From the NCBI RefSeq assembly GCF_002355335.1, contig NZ_AP014946.1, forward strand, positions 1 to 64,000: 64,000 nucleotides of DNA, read 5' to 3'. This DNA comes from Variibacter gotjawalensis (lineage in GTDB: Bacteria; Pseudomonadota; Alphaproteobacteria; Rhizobiales; Xanthobacteraceae). Numbering within the stretch: position 1 is the first letter of the stretch; each line of letters starts with the position of its first letter. The position numbers were made by a program, and so were the translations under genes. Positions 34,744 through 43,499 of this stretch are shown here, piece after piece. Under the pieces are notes generated by a model that was not told the DNA's origin, did not search any database, and was given only the letters and a program-made list of their open reading frames with translations.

Positions 34744-35961
34744 TCAAATTCTACTTTTTATGTCGTCAATTCGGTTCTGCGGAATACGCGGGTCAACCGG
34801 AGGTGGATTGAGCGCCCAGTGGATGATCGCCGCGAGCAGCGCCATGATCGGCAGCAGCGTCATCAAGCCGGTCATTGCATCGCCGATGACCAACGCGGCA
34901 ATCGCCGACGCCAGCAAGCCGCCGCCGAACTGCAGAAATCCGAGCAGCGCCGATGCCGACCCCGCAATGCCGGGAAATCCCGAGAGCGCCCGCATTGTCG
35001 ACCCCGGCATCACGAAGGTGAGCCCGAAAGTCCACAAGGCGGAGGGGGCCCACACGGTCCAGAAGGTCGGCGGCCCGAGCCGCAGGCCGATCGCGAAGGC
35101 GAGGCCCGCGATGAAGACCAGCACGACCCCGACATGGATCAGCTTCAGCGCGTCGAATCTTCGCAGCAGCCGCCCCGTGATGAACGCCCCGAGCATGAAG
35201 CAACCGGCGCCGCCCGCCATCGCAAACCCATACTGGAGCGGCGTCAGCCCGACCCGCTCGATCAGCGCGAACGGCATCAGCGCCGGCATTGTGTAGAGCC
35301 CGCCCTGGATCATCGACGTCAGCAATCCGGAATGCAGAAAGCCGCGGTCGCTGATCAGCGCCAGATAATGCGCCACCATATTGCGCGGCAGCACATGCGT
35401 TCGGTCCGGATGCGTATGCGTCTCCGGCATGAAATAGGCGAGGACGACGACCATCAGGCCATAGGCCACCATCGCGCCGAAGATCGCGTGCCAGCCGAAG
35501 TGAAGCAGAATACCGCCGAGCGTCGGTGAGGCCGCTGGAGCAATGCCGACCATGAGGCCGACCAGATTCATGATTCGCGCGGCTTCCTCGCCCGTATAGA
35601 GATCGCGCACCAATGCCCGCGCCGCCGTAACGCCCGCAGCCGCCCCTATTCCCTGCAGCACGCGGCCGAGGAGCAGCCATTCGACGGACGGCGACAGCGC
35701 CGCGACCAGGCTGCCTGCGAGATAGACCGTGAAAAAAACCAAAAGCACCGGCCGGCGCCCAAAAGCGTCCGAAAACGGCCCTGCAACCAGCAGCGCGACC
35801 GCAAAACCGAGAAAATAGATCGTCACGGTCAGCTTCATGACGGACGCGGTCGTACCGAACACCGGCACCAGAGCGGGCAATGCCGGCGTGTAGAGGGCCA
35901 AACTCATCGGCCCGATGGCGACGAACAGCGCGCAGATGACCGCGGTGCGGGTTGGAGACAT
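34744..35961 (-). CDS. MFS drug efflux transporter, Bcr/CflA family
   Basis: 405 residues with about twelve hydrophobic segments. Diagnostic pieces are the opening LYTPALPALVPVFGTTASVMKLT, the loop GPFSDAFGRRPVLL (MFS motif A) and LLGRVLQGIGAAAGVTAARALVRDLY with motif C-like residues GIAPAASPTLGG. It resembles bicyclomycin/chloramphenicol exporters; the substrate cannot be told. Monocistronic, with GAGG upstream of the ATG. Confidence 0.85.
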   Translation of the reverse strand: MSPTRTAVICALFVAIGPMSLALYTPALPALVPVFGTTASVMKLTVTIYFLGFAVALLVAGPFSDAFGRRPVLLVFFTVYLAGSLVAALSPSVEWLLLGRVLQGIGAAAGVTAARALVRDLYTGEEAARIMNLVGLMVGIAPAASPTLGGILLHFGWHAIFGAMVAYGLMVVVLAYFMPETHTHPDRTHVLPRNMVAHYLALISDRGFLHSGLLTSMIQGGLYTMPALMPFALIERVGLTPLQYGFAMAGGAGCFMLGAFITGRLLRRFDALKLIHVGVVLVFIAGLAFAIGLRLGPPTFWTVWAPSALWTFGLTFVMPGSTMRALSGFPGIAGSASALLGFLQFGGGLLASAIAALVIGDAMTGLMTLLPIMALLAAIIHWALNPPPVDPRIPQNRIDDIKSRI

Positions 35962-36511
35962 GAAATGCGACCTCGCCGCTAGCCGTAGCGCGCTCGCACT
36001 GCCTTGGCGAGGGTTCGCAGAAGGCTTTTCCGCAAATGCAATTGGCGGTTGCGACGATTCGACCCCTCGCTCCGCTTACTCCGGTGAGGCGAGGATGTTG
36101 CGCCCGCGACACATCGCGATTTCAATTGCACGTGCCCGCGCGCTTTTTTCCATCGCGGCGCGCGTAACGCCAAGGCCGGATGCTGCGTAGAAAGATGCGA
36201 GACCTCAAGGACTTGAGGCTGGCGCACAACCGGTTTCAAGCTTCACATGCGAACCGGCGGGGACGAATTAGGGCAGACATCCGGTGCGCCGCCGCAAATT
36301 GGCGCAATTCGCCTGTCATGCAACCGAAATTCGGATTCGGACTTCTATTGGTGGGCGTTCGGCGGCAAGCTCAATTTTCGGGCCGTTGACGAGAGGTTGA
36401 TCTGGACGATACGTCGTCGCCTTTGCGGTGCCTTAACCATTGGGCCGTAATGGTTATCGAATGTGAAACGGCGCGCTTGTCTTGAGTTTGGCGCGTAGGC
36501 AGGAACACGAG
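35962..36511. other. Gene-free stretch with several small palindromes
   Basis: About 550 bp between the divergent transporter and L,D-transpeptidase genes without a credible coding frame. It holds CCTCAAG-GA-CTTGAGG (36203-36218), CCGGTT/AACCGG around a HindIII-like core (36230-36257), and the TTAACCAT palindrome described separately. A small RNA could be encoded here, but no promoter and terminator pair is clear. Confidence 0.4.
36433..36457. promoter_or_regulatory. TTAACCAT inverted pair upstream of the L,D-transpeptidase gene (CtrA half-site-like)
   Basis: TAACCATT (36434-36441) and AATGGTTA (36449-36456) form a perfect 8-bp inverted repeat with a 7-base spacer. TTAACCAT is the known half-site wording of the alphaproteobacterial cell-cycle regulator CtrA, although the classical site is a direct TTAA-N7-TTAA. 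It lies 55 bp before the start codon of a cell-wall enzyme gene. Confidence 0.4.
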
Positions 36512-37759
36512 ATGAAATTGCGTACTCTTTCGGCTCTCGGCGCATTGTTGCTGGCCTTGGCGGTCAGCGGCGAGGCGAGCGCGCAGCAATATCGCGTCGC
36601 GCAGGACGCCTATCGTGGTGGTCCAACCGTCGAAGACGATGAGGATTACCCCGGCGCATCGCGCGGCACCTATGGCCGCCCGGTTCCCCGCGCCTCCGTT
36701 GGCCAATACGAAGAAGAGCGCGTCTACCAGCCGCGCCGTGATCAAGGCTACACCGGCTCGGTCCCGCCGCAGGAAGCTTACCGCCAGCCGCTGCCGGCGC
36801 CGGGCGAGCCCGCACAGGGCGGTTATGCGCAACAGCCGCCGCAGGGCGCTTACGCAACCCCGGCTCAGCGTCCCTACGATGCTCCGCCGCCGCGTGGCTA
36901 CGAAAATCAGGCCTCGCGCCCGTACGATGGCCGTCCGTATGACGGCCGCCAGTACGAAGAGCCGCCGCAGCAATACGGTCGTCCGCAAGAATACGGCCGC
37001 CCACAAGAGCGCGCTTACGAGCCGGCTCCGGGTCGTCCGGCCCCGCCGGTCGATCTCTCCGCTCGTCAGCCGGGTCCTCCGGGTGCGCAGCAGCCGCGTG
37101 ACCCGCGCGATCCGTCCGCCCGCCGCGAGCAAGGCCCGCGCGATGCCGCACCGACGCAGGCCGAAGTCGAAGCCGTGCAGAACGGCAAGATCGAGGACAT
37201 GGATCCGCGCTTCCGCCGCCGTGTCGTCGACTACCGCACGAAAGAGCCGGCCGGCACGCTGATCGTCGACACCACCAACACCTACCTCTATCTCGTGATG
37301 GGTGACGGCAAGGCGATGCGTTATGGCATCGGCGTCGGCCGCGAAGGCTTCACGTGGGCCGGCCGTCAGAAGATCAGCCGCATGAAGGAATGGCCGGATT
37401 GGTATCCGCCGGCCGAAATGATCGAGCGCCAGCCGTATCTGCCGCGCTGGATGGCCGGTGGCCCGTCCAACCCGATGGGCGCTCGCGCGCTCTATCTCGG
37501 CAACACGCTGTACCGTATCCACGGCACTAACGATCCGACGACGATCGGCAAGTTCGTGTCTTCGGGCTGTATCCGCCTCTTCAACGCGGACGTCGAAGAC
37601 CTCTACAGCCGCGTCCAGACGGGCACCAACGTCGTCGTCCTGAAGAAGGAAGGCGGCATCCCGACCCAGCTCTCGCCGGAGCGTTTGCCGGGTCAGCCGG
37701 ACGATCAGGCCGCGGCTCCGCCGCCGCGCCCGCGTTCGGGTGTTCAAGCCGCCCGCTGA
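36512..37759 (+). CDS. L,D-transpeptidase (ErfK/YbiS/YcfS/YnhG family)
   Basis: 415 residues from the ATG at 36512 with AGGAACACGAG upstream. Residues 1-24 are a signal peptide (ASA-QQ). Residues about 25-215 are a low-complexity Pro/Gln/Tyr/Arg-rich stretch with repeated RPYDG and QEYGRPQE-like units, probably a flexible spacer or wall-binding segment. The C-terminal YkuD domain contains the catalytic RIHGTNDPTT and VSSGCIRLFNADVEDLY (His about 337, Cys about 353). It cross-links peptidoglycan 3-3 or attaches proteins to it in the periplasm. Confidence 0.92.
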   Translation: MKLRTLSALGALLLALAVSGEASAQQYRVAQDAYRGGPTVEDDEDYPGASRGTYGRPVPRASVGQYEEERVYQPRRDQGYTGSVPPQEAYRQPLPAPGEPAQGGYAQQPPQGAYATPAQRPYDAPPPRGYENQASRPYDGRPYDGRQYEEPPQQYGRPQEYGRPQERAYEPAPGRPAPPVDLSARQPGPPGAQQPRDPRDPSARREQGPRDAAPTQAEVEAVQNGKIEDMDPRFRRRVVDYRTKEPAGTLIVDTTNTYLYLVMGDGKAMRYGIGVGREGFTWAGRQKISRMKEWPDWYPPAEMIERQPYLPRWMAGGPSNPMGARALYLGNTLYRIHGTNDPTTIGKFVSSGCIRLFNADVEDLYSRVQTGTNVVVLKKEGGIPTQLSPERLPGQPDDQAAAPPPRPRSGVQAAR

Positions 37760-37778
37760 TCGCAAGCGACAAAAATTC

Positions 37779-37806
37779 TAAGCCCGGCCATCGCGCCGGG
37801 CTTTTT
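37779..37806 (+). terminator. Intrinsic terminator of the L,D-transpeptidase gene
   Basis: AGCCCGGC (37781-37788) pairs with GCCGGGCT (37795-37802) around CATCGC and is followed by TTTTG. It lies about 20 nt after the stop codon. Confidence 0.9.
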
Positions 37807-37856
37807 GTTTACGTGCAGGTGACAGACTGGCTGCGAATCTGCGAGCCATTCTGCCA

Positions 37857-38597
37857 ATGACGAAACCGCTCTCGAAAACCGCCCTCTTCCGCGCCGACTA
37901 CAACGCGAAAGCGCTCGCGCGGCTGAACAAGGCGCTACCCGAAATCTTCCCACGCGGCGTGCTCGTCCGCGCTTACGCCCGCCCCTACATCCCACCGATG
38001 CCGCGCCTTGCCGTCGACGGCTACTGGCGCGCGCATCCGCTGCGCGCCGATCGCCTCGCGCGCGCGCTCGCCCGCAAATCCGGCGCGCCCGAAGGCTGGA
38101 CCTGGCGCCTCACCGAAAAGCGCAAGGACGGCCTGCCGCAAACCTTCCGAACACCGCCCGCGCCGTATCGCGAGAAAGCCTTCGCGCGCGGCCCCGGGCA
38201 CTGCTGCGTCTGCGGCCAGCCCGTCTACAAACTCGGCTGGCACAAGGATCTTTGGGGCACCGGACCGAGCAAGACCGCGTCGTGGCATTCGGCCTGCGTT
38301 ATCGCCTGGCGTCTCTGGGTCGCCCCGAGCGATTTTGCGCCGCTGCTGCGCAAGCTGCAGCAACGCCGATGCGCCGGCTCGGGCGGGCGGCTTTGGAAGA
38401 CCGCCGAGATCGACCACCGCCTGCCGCTCTTCCGCGTCTGGCGCGAGCATCGCAATCTGTCCTGGCCGGACCTTCTCGATCACTGGGGCTTGCCGAACCT
38501 CGACGTCATCAATCGCACGGTGCATGTCGAAAAATGCGCCACCGAGGCGGGTTACCGCGCCGAGCGGCGACTGCTGGCGCTAGCGAGTAGTGAATAG
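37857..38597 (+). CDS. HNH-nuclease-like protein with a Cys-rich site, function unknown
   Basis: A 246-residue basic, cytoplasmic protein. The centre has CCVCGQPVYKLGWHKDLWG and ASWHSACVIAWRLW, a zinc-knuckle-like set of Cys and His. It is followed by KTAEIDHRLPLFRVWREH and LDVINRTVHVEKCATEAGYR, which read like the DH and N...H parts of an HNH endonuclease fold. I cannot assign a target; a housekeeping or mobile-element origin are both possible. Base composition matches its neighbours. Confidence 0.6.
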   Translation: MTKPLSKTALFRADYNAKALARLNKALPEIFPRGVLVRAYARPYIPPMPRLAVDGYWRAHPLRADRLARALARKSGAPEGWTWRLTEKRKDGLPQTFRTPPAPYREKAFARGPGHCCVCGQPVYKLGWHKDLWGTGPSKTASWHSACVIAWRLWVAPSDFAPLLRKLQQRRCAGSGGRLWKTAEIDHRLPLFRVWREHRNLSWPDLLDHWGLPNLDVINRTVHVEKCATEAGYRAERRLLALASSE

Positions 38598-38646
38598 GGA
38601 GTAGCGAATAGCGCCCACCTACTCGCTATTCCCTATTCACTATTCC
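38586..38646. repeat. Inverted repeat at the 3' end of the HNH-like gene
   Basis: Arms made of GTGAATAGGGAGTAGCGAATAG (written here only as its elements GAATAGGG and GTAGCGAATAG, 38590-38611) and the opposed CTCGCTATTCCCTATTCAC (38621-38640) can fold into a long imperfect hairpin that includes the stop codon. It has no T-run and may act as a mRNA 3' stabiliser or weak terminator. Confidence 0.5.
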
Positions 38647-38685
38647 CCATTTTACAAACCGCTCCGACATCGGTTTTATGCGCCG

Positions 38686-39936
38686 ATGAAGATCGCCGAA
38701 GAACTCAACCCGCTGCCGCGCCTCCTGATGGGCCCAGGCCCGATCAACGTTGATCCGCGCGTGCTGCGCGCGATGTCGATGCCGCTGCTCGGCCAGTTCG
38801 ATCCGCAATTCACCGCCTACATGAACGACACGATGGGGCTGGTGCGCGAGATCTTCCAGACCAAGAACCACTGGGCGTTCCTCGTGAACGGCACGGCGCG
38901 CGCCGGCATCGAGGCTGCGCTTGTCTCGCTGATCGAGCCAGGCGACCGCGTGCTGGTGCCGATCTTCGGCCGCTTCGGTCATCTGCTGCACGAGATCGCG
39001 GCGCGTTGCGGCGCCGAAGTCACGACGCTCGAGACCGAATGGGGCACCGTCTTCGATCCGTCAGTCATCGAGGACGCGATCAAGAAGCACAAGCCGAAGC
39101 TCGTCGCCTGCGTGCACGGCGACACCTCGACGACGATGGCGCAGCCGCTCGCCGAGATCGGCGCCGCCTGCCGCCGCCACGACGTGCTGCTCTACGTCGA
39201 CGCGACCGCGACACTCGGCGGCGTCGATTTCCCGGTCGACCGTTGGCAGATCGACATCGCGACCGCGGGCCTGCAAAAATGTCTCTCCGGTCCGCCCGGC
39301 TCCGCCCCGATCACGTTCAACGAACGCGCCGAGCGCGCGATCCTCAATCGCAAACACGTCGAAGCCGGCATTCGTCCGGCCGGATACGTCGCACCGAATG
39401 GCCAGCGCATCGCGTCGAACTATTTCGATCTCGCGATGCTGATGGATTACTGGAGCGAAGCGCGCCTCAACCACCACACCGAATCCGCGACGATGCTGTA
39501 CGGCGCCCGCGAATGCGCGCGCATCGTGCTGCAGGAAGGCCTCGCATCCGTCTTCGCGCGCCACACGCAGGCGAGCGCCGCGATGGTCGCCGGCCTGCAG
39601 GCGATGAACCTCAAATTATTCGGCGACCTGAAGCACAAGATGCAGAACGTCACCGGCATCTATATTCCGGACGGTGTCGACGGCGAAGCCGTGCGCTCCT
39701 CGATGCTCGACGATTTCGGCATCGAGATTGGCTCGTCCTTCGGTCCGCTCAAGGGCCGCATCTGGCGCATCGGCACGATGGGCTACAATTGCCGCAAACA
39801 GAATGTGCTGATCACGCTCGGCGCGCTCGAAGTCGTGCTGCGCCGCGCCGGCTTCAATTGCCGCGCCGGCGCCGGTGTGGACGCAGCCTTCGCAGCGTAT
39901 GAGGCAACCCCCGCCCGCACCGCCATCGCTTCGTGA
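38686..39936 (+). CDS. Class V pyridoxal-phosphate aminotransferase (alanine/ureidoglycine-glyoxylate type)
   Basis: 416 residues. The N-terminus LLMGPGPINVDPRVLRAMSMPLLGQFDP is the signature of alanine-glyoxylate aminotransferase and of PucG, the (S)-ureidoglycine-glyoxylate aminotransferase. The PLP Lys lies in IATAGLQKCLSGPPGSAPI, and the substrate-binding Arg is in GRIWRIGTMGYNC. A DUF2877 gene (AllH-like) and a DUF2848 gene follow, which favours a purine-degradation role, i.e. ureidoglycine plus glyoxylate to oxalurate plus glycine. Serine-glyoxylate aminotransferase is the main alternative. Confidence 0.82.
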   Translation: MKIAEELNPLPRLLMGPGPINVDPRVLRAMSMPLLGQFDPQFTAYMNDTMGLVREIFQTKNHWAFLVNGTARAGIEAALVSLIEPGDRVLVPIFGRFGHLLHEIAARCGAEVTTLETEWGTVFDPSVIEDAIKKHKPKLVACVHGDTSTTMAQPLAEIGAACRRHDVLLYVDATATLGGVDFPVDRWQIDIATAGLQKCLSGPPGSAPITFNERAERAILNRKHVEAGIRPAGYVAPNGQRIASNYFDLAMLMDYWSEARLNHHTESATMLYGARECARIVLQEGLASVFARHTQASAAMVAGLQAMNLKLFGDLKHKMQNVTGIYIPDGVDGEAVRSSMLDDFGIEIGSSFGPLKGRIWRIGTMGYNCRKQNVLITLGALEVVLRRAGFNCRAGAGVDAAFAAYEATPARTAIAS

Positions 39937-39958
39937 GATTGAGCGGAAATAACATCAA

Positions 39959-40085
39959 CCCTCATCCTGAGGAGGCACGCGCAGCGTGCCATCTCGAAGG
40001 ATCGAGGCCAAAAGCCTGGCCGCCCCCGTCCCTCGAGACGCGGCCCGGTCGCCTTCGCGACCTGCCCGCTCCTCAGGATGAGGGC
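39959..40085. repeat. Intergenic repeat, family B, copy 3
   Basis: From CCCTCATCCTGAGGAGGC to CTCCTCAGGATGAGGGC, with the inner arms CATCTCGAAGGATC and TCCCTCGAGACGCG. It lies between the aminotransferase and DUF2877 genes and would form a large hairpin in their common transcript. Confidence 0.75.
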
Positions 40086-40096
40086 GGAGCGAAGTC

Positions 40097-40933
40097 ATGA
40101 TTTGCCCCGCGGCCATAAGCGCCGGACCTCACGCGCATCGCGCGTTACGTGACGGCGCCAGTGGAACTGTCGCAAGCCTGTTCGAACGCAGTTTGTACGT
40201 GAAGCTCGGCGACCAACTGATCTGCATCGGGCCGCACGGCCTGGGCGATGGCCCGCTCAACCTTCTCTGCGATCCCTTCACGCATCGCCTCGCTATCGGC
40301 GATCGCGTGAATTTTGCGATCTCGCGCCTGCGCCTCGGCTCGCTCATCATCGATTGCGCGAACGTGAGCGAATGGCGCCCGCCCGTTGTCGCTTCGGCCT
40401 CGCGCGAAGGCCTCGCGCTTCTCTCGCCTTACATCGCGAAATTCCCGGCAGAAGGCCTCTCGCGCCTCCTTGCAAACGACGAAACCACGCCCGTCCTGCG
40501 CGCCGCACGCCCTGCCGCAGAGGCGCTCACAGACTTCGTCGGCAACGCAACGACCGAAGCCCCGCACGAACTCATCTCGATCATCGGCCTCGGGCCCGGC
40601 CTCACGCCCTCCGGCGACGATTTCCTCGGCGGCGCGATGATCGCACTCGCGACGCTGAACGAAACAAAGAAACGCGACGCCATCTGGCGGCTGATCGCCC
40701 CCCATCTCACCGAACGCACCACCGACATCAGCGCCGCGCATTTATCCGCCGCCGCCGAAGGCTATGGCCACGCCGCGCTGCACGCCTTCATCGCCGCGCT
40801 GAACGCCGGCGAAAATGCTAAGCTCACACCAGCAATCGACACCCTCACGGCGATCGGCCATACGTCCGGCCTCGATGCGCTGGCGGGTGCCGTCACGGTC
40901 TTCCGCGCATCAGCGCCAACAATAAGAGGCTGA
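40097..40933 (+). CDS. DUF2877 domain protein, AllH-like (oxamate carbamoyltransferase-related)
   Basis: 278 residues from the ATG at 40097 with GGAG 8 nt upstream. Characteristic DUF2877 pieces are LICIGPHGLGDGPLNLLCDP, the Gly-rich IIGLGPGLTPSGDDFLGGAM and LSAAAEGYGHAALHAFIAAL. The family includes AllH of the allantoin operon, a component of oxamate carbamoyltransferase. Next to a PucG-like aminotransferase, whose product would be oxalurate, a role in oxalurate breakdown is reasonable. However, the AllF and AllG partners are not seen here. Confidence 0.75.
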   Translation: MICPAAISAGPHAHRALRDGASGTVASLFERSLYVKLGDQLICIGPHGLGDGPLNLLCDPFTHRLAIGDRVNFAISRLRLGSLIIDCANVSEWRPPVVASASREGLALLSPYIAKFPAEGLSRLLANDETTPVLRAARPAAEALTDFVGNATTEAPHELISIIGLGPGLTPSGDDFLGGAMIALATLNETKKRDAIWRLIAPHLTERTTDISAAHLSAAAEGYGHAALHAFIAALNAGENAKLTPAIDTLTAIGHTSGLDALAGAVTVFRASAPTIRG

Positions 40934-40934
40934 C

Positions 40935-41606
40935 ATGAAGTTCACCCGGCATTCGCTCAAAGGTCAGGACACCGCCGAGCTCGACATCCACACGCTGATC
41001 GTCGCGGGCTGGACCGGGCGCGATCACGCCGCGCTGATGCATCACGTGCACGAACTCGAAGCCATCGGCGTGCCGGCGCCGTCGTCGATGCCGGTCTTCT
41101 ATCGCAACGCCGCCGGCAACATCACGCAGGCGACGCGCATCGAAGTGCTCGGGCCGGATACGTCGGGTGAAGTCGAACCCGTCATCGTCGCCTTCGACGA
41201 CGGCCTGTGGCTCGGCGTTGGCTCCGACCACACCGACCGCAAAGCGGAGACGCAAGGCATCGCGCTGTCGAAGCAGCTGTGCCTCAAGCCGCTCAGCACG
41301 ACGCTGTGGCGCTTCGACGAAATCGCCGACGCTTGGGATCAGATGAAGCTGCGCTCTTTCGCGACGATCGACGGCAAACGCGAGCGCTATCAGGACGGCA
41401 TGCTCGCCGCGATGCGCCACCCGTCCGATCTCATCGCGCGCTACGGCAAAGATCTAAAGCCCGGCACCGCGATGTTCTGCGGCACGCTCGGCGCCATCGG
41501 CGGCATCCGCCCGGCCGCGCGTTTCGACATGGAACTCGAAGACCCGAAGAGCGGCCGCACGCTCTCGCATGCTTACGAGATTTCCGCGCTGCCGGTGGTG
41601 AGTTGA
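40935..41606 (+). CDS. DUF2848 family protein (fumarylacetoacetase-like fold)
   Basis: 223 residues starting one base after the DUF2877 stop, with AAGAGG before the ATG. DUF2848 wording is seen in IVAGWTGRDHAALMHHVHELEAIGVPAPS, PVFYRNA and VGSDHTDRKAET, and the later MFCGTLGAIGGIRPA is FAH-like. The biochemical role is not established. Its fixed position after the AllH-like gene suggests that it acts on the same ureide or oxo-acid. Confidence 0.75.
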   Translation: MKFTRHSLKGQDTAELDIHTLIVAGWTGRDHAALMHHVHELEAIGVPAPSSMPVFYRNAAGNITQATRIEVLGPDTSGEVEPVIVAFDDGLWLGVGSDHTDRKAETQGIALSKQLCLKPLSTTLWRFDEIADAWDQMKLRSFATIDGKRERYQDGMLAAMRHPSDLIARYGKDLKPGTAMFCGTLGAIGGIRPAARFDMELEDPKSGRTLSHAYEISALPVVS

Positions 41607-41664
41607 GTAACGGCTTGCGAGAACGCCATTTCTGAAAGTCGTTTGAGGTGGAGCCTAACACACC

Positions 41665-41829
41665 GGCTGTCATCCCGGCCAAGCGATCAGCCCAAAGGGC
41701 TGTTCGCGCGAGCCGGGACCCACATATCCCTGAGGATCGATGTGGCAGCCAGACAGATTTAGGCGCAGGGATACGTGGGTCCCGGATAGCCTTGCTTGCT
41801 ACGCAAGCTGCAGCTTCCGGGATGACAGT
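41665..41829. repeat. Intergenic repeat, family C, copy 3
   Basis: Begins GGCTGTCATCCCGGCC and closes CTTCCGGGATGACAG, with GGGACCCACATATCCC and AGGGATACGTGGGTCCC in the middle opposing each other. It fills the space between the DUF2848 gene and the GMC oxidoreductase on the other strand and ends before the latter's stop. Confidence 0.78.
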
Positions 41830-41847
41830 CGAGGATGTTGCGGACGC

Positions 41848-43485
41848 TCAACGCGCCAAAACAATCGGCTCCGGTGCGGCCTTGCCGCGGATCAAGTCGG
41901 CGGCTTTCTCGCCGATCATCAGCGTAGCGGCGTTGAGGTTCGCGGAAATCATCCGCGGCATCACGGACGCATCGACGACGCGCAGGCCCTGCAAGCCGTG
42001 CACGCGCAGTTCGTCGTCGACAACATTCATGCGATTGCTCGCCGGCCCCATGATGCAGGTGCACGCCGGATGGAATGTCGTCTGCGCGCGCGTCGTCGCG
42101 GCGTGGAGGAATTCGTCGTCCGTGTTCACGTCCGGACCCGGCCAATCCTCGCGTTCGTAATACGGCTTGAGCGGATCGGTGCGCAGCAATTTGCGCGAGA
42201 GGCGCATGCCCGCGATCACGGTGCGGCGGTCGATTTCTTCCGCGAGATAATTCGTCTGAATGATCGGCGGCGCGAACGGATCGGCGGAGCGCAGCTTCAC
42301 ATAGCCGCGGCTTTCCGGCCGCTGCTGCCAGCCCGCAACCGTCATACCGGGCTCGTCCTCGAGCTTGCCCTGTTCGCCTTCCTTGTAGCTTGCGGGCGTG
42401 AAGGTGAGTTGCAGATCGGAGCGGTCCGGCGACTCGCCCGAATGCCAGAAGCAGTAGACCATGGTCGGCGTCTGCGCGAGCGCGCCGGTGCCGGCGAAGA
42501 ACCACTTCGCGATTTCGCCGAGCAGCGAGACGCCGCGCACTTGCTCGTTGATCGTGCGCATATTCTTCACCCGCGCTGTGGAGCGCGGCGCATAGTGATC
42601 CTGCAGCCCGATGCCGACGCCCGGCAATTCGTGCTTTACCTCGATGCCGAGCGGCATCAGCACATCGGCCGGGCCGATGCCGGAGAGCTGCAGAAGCTGC
42701 GGCGAATTGTAGGTGCCGCCCGCGAGGATGACCTCCTTGCCGGCACGCACCTCGTGCGCCGAACCGTTGGCGCCGCCCTTATTGTAGCGCACACCGACGC
42801 AGCGTTTGCCTTCGAGGATCAGCGACGTCGCGTGGGCGCCGGTGCGCACCGTGAGATTCGAGCGCTTCATCGCGGGCTTAAGAAATGCGCCGGCCGCCGA
42901 GACACGGCGCCCGCGCGCGATCGTCCGCTGCGAATACGAAACGCCCTCTTGCGTCGAGGCGTTGTAGTCCGGGTTACGCGGAATGCCGATCGACACTGCA
43001 CCATCGATGAAGGCTTCGCACAACGGATGCTTCCAGTTGATGTCCGTGACGGTGAGCGGCCCGTCGGTGCCGCGATAATCGCTGTCGCTGTCGCCGACGC
43101 GATTTTCCAGCCGCTTGAAGTACGGCAGCACGTCCGCATAGCCCCAGTTGCGATTACCAAGCTGCGCCCAGGTGTCGTAGTCGAGCGCCTGCCCGCGATT
43201 GAACACCATGCCGTTGATCGAGCTGGATCCGCCGAGCGTCTTGCCGCGCGGCGCAACGATGCGGCGGCCGGCCGTGTACGGCCCGGGCTCCTGCGAATAA
43301 AGCCAGTTCACGTTCTTGTCGTAGAACGTCTTGATGAAGCCGGCCGGGATGTGGATATACGGGTGCCAATCGGAAGGCCCGGCCTCCAGCACGCAGATCG
43401 AAAGCTTCGGGTCTTCGCTGAGCCGCGCCGCCAGCACGCAGCCGGCCGAACCGGCTCCCACAATCACGTAATCGAACGTTTCCAT
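41848..43485 (-). CDS. GMC-family FAD-dependent oxidoreductase (choline dehydrogenase-like)
   Basis: 545 residues. The N-terminal dinucleotide motif is VIVGAGSAGCVLAARLSED and the GMC signature is GKTLGGSSSINGMVFNRGQ; a second GMC pattern is AGGTYNSPQLLQLSGIGP. The C-terminal active-site His region reads RAQTTFHPACTCIMGP. It oxidises an alcohol to an aldehyde or ketone, probably passing electrons to quinone. No betaine genes are adjacent, so choline is not assured as substrate. Confidence 0.88.
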   Translation of the reverse strand: METFDYVIVGAGSAGCVLAARLSEDPKLSICVLEAGPSDWHPYIHIPAGFIKTFYDKNVNWLYSQEPGPYTAGRRIVAPRGKTLGGSSSINGMVFNRGQALDYDTWAQLGNRNWGYADVLPYFKRLENRVGDSDSDYRGTDGPLTVTDINWKHPLCEAFIDGAVSIGIPRNPDYNASTQEGVSYSQRTIARGRRVSAAGAFLKPAMKRSNLTVRTGAHATSLILEGKRCVGVRYNKGGANGSAHEVRAGKEVILAGGTYNSPQLLQLSGIGPADVLMPLGIEVKHELPGVGIGLQDHYAPRSTARVKNMRTINEQVRGVSLLGEIAKWFFAGTGALAQTPTMVYCFWHSGESPDRSDLQLTFTPASYKEGEQGKLEDEPGMTVAGWQQRPESRGYVKLRSADPFAPPIIQTNYLAEEIDRRTVIAGMRLSRKLLRTDPLKPYYEREDWPGPDVNTDDEFLHAATTRAQTTFHPACTCIMGPASNRMNVVDDELRVHGLQGLRVVDASVMPRMISANLNAATLMIGEKAADLIRGKAAPEPIVLAR

Positions 43486-43499
43486 TACCCTTCGGCCTC

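Noticed and set aside
33302-35296. Plus-strand open frame of 664 codons
   Set aside because: It is antisense to the acyl-CoA dehydrogenase and MFS genes; no motif, biased Arg/His/Ala composition.
36203-36257. A small RNA gene between the MFS and L,D-transpeptidase genes
   Set aside because: Two palindromes are present, but no matched promoter and T-run terminator could be drawn.
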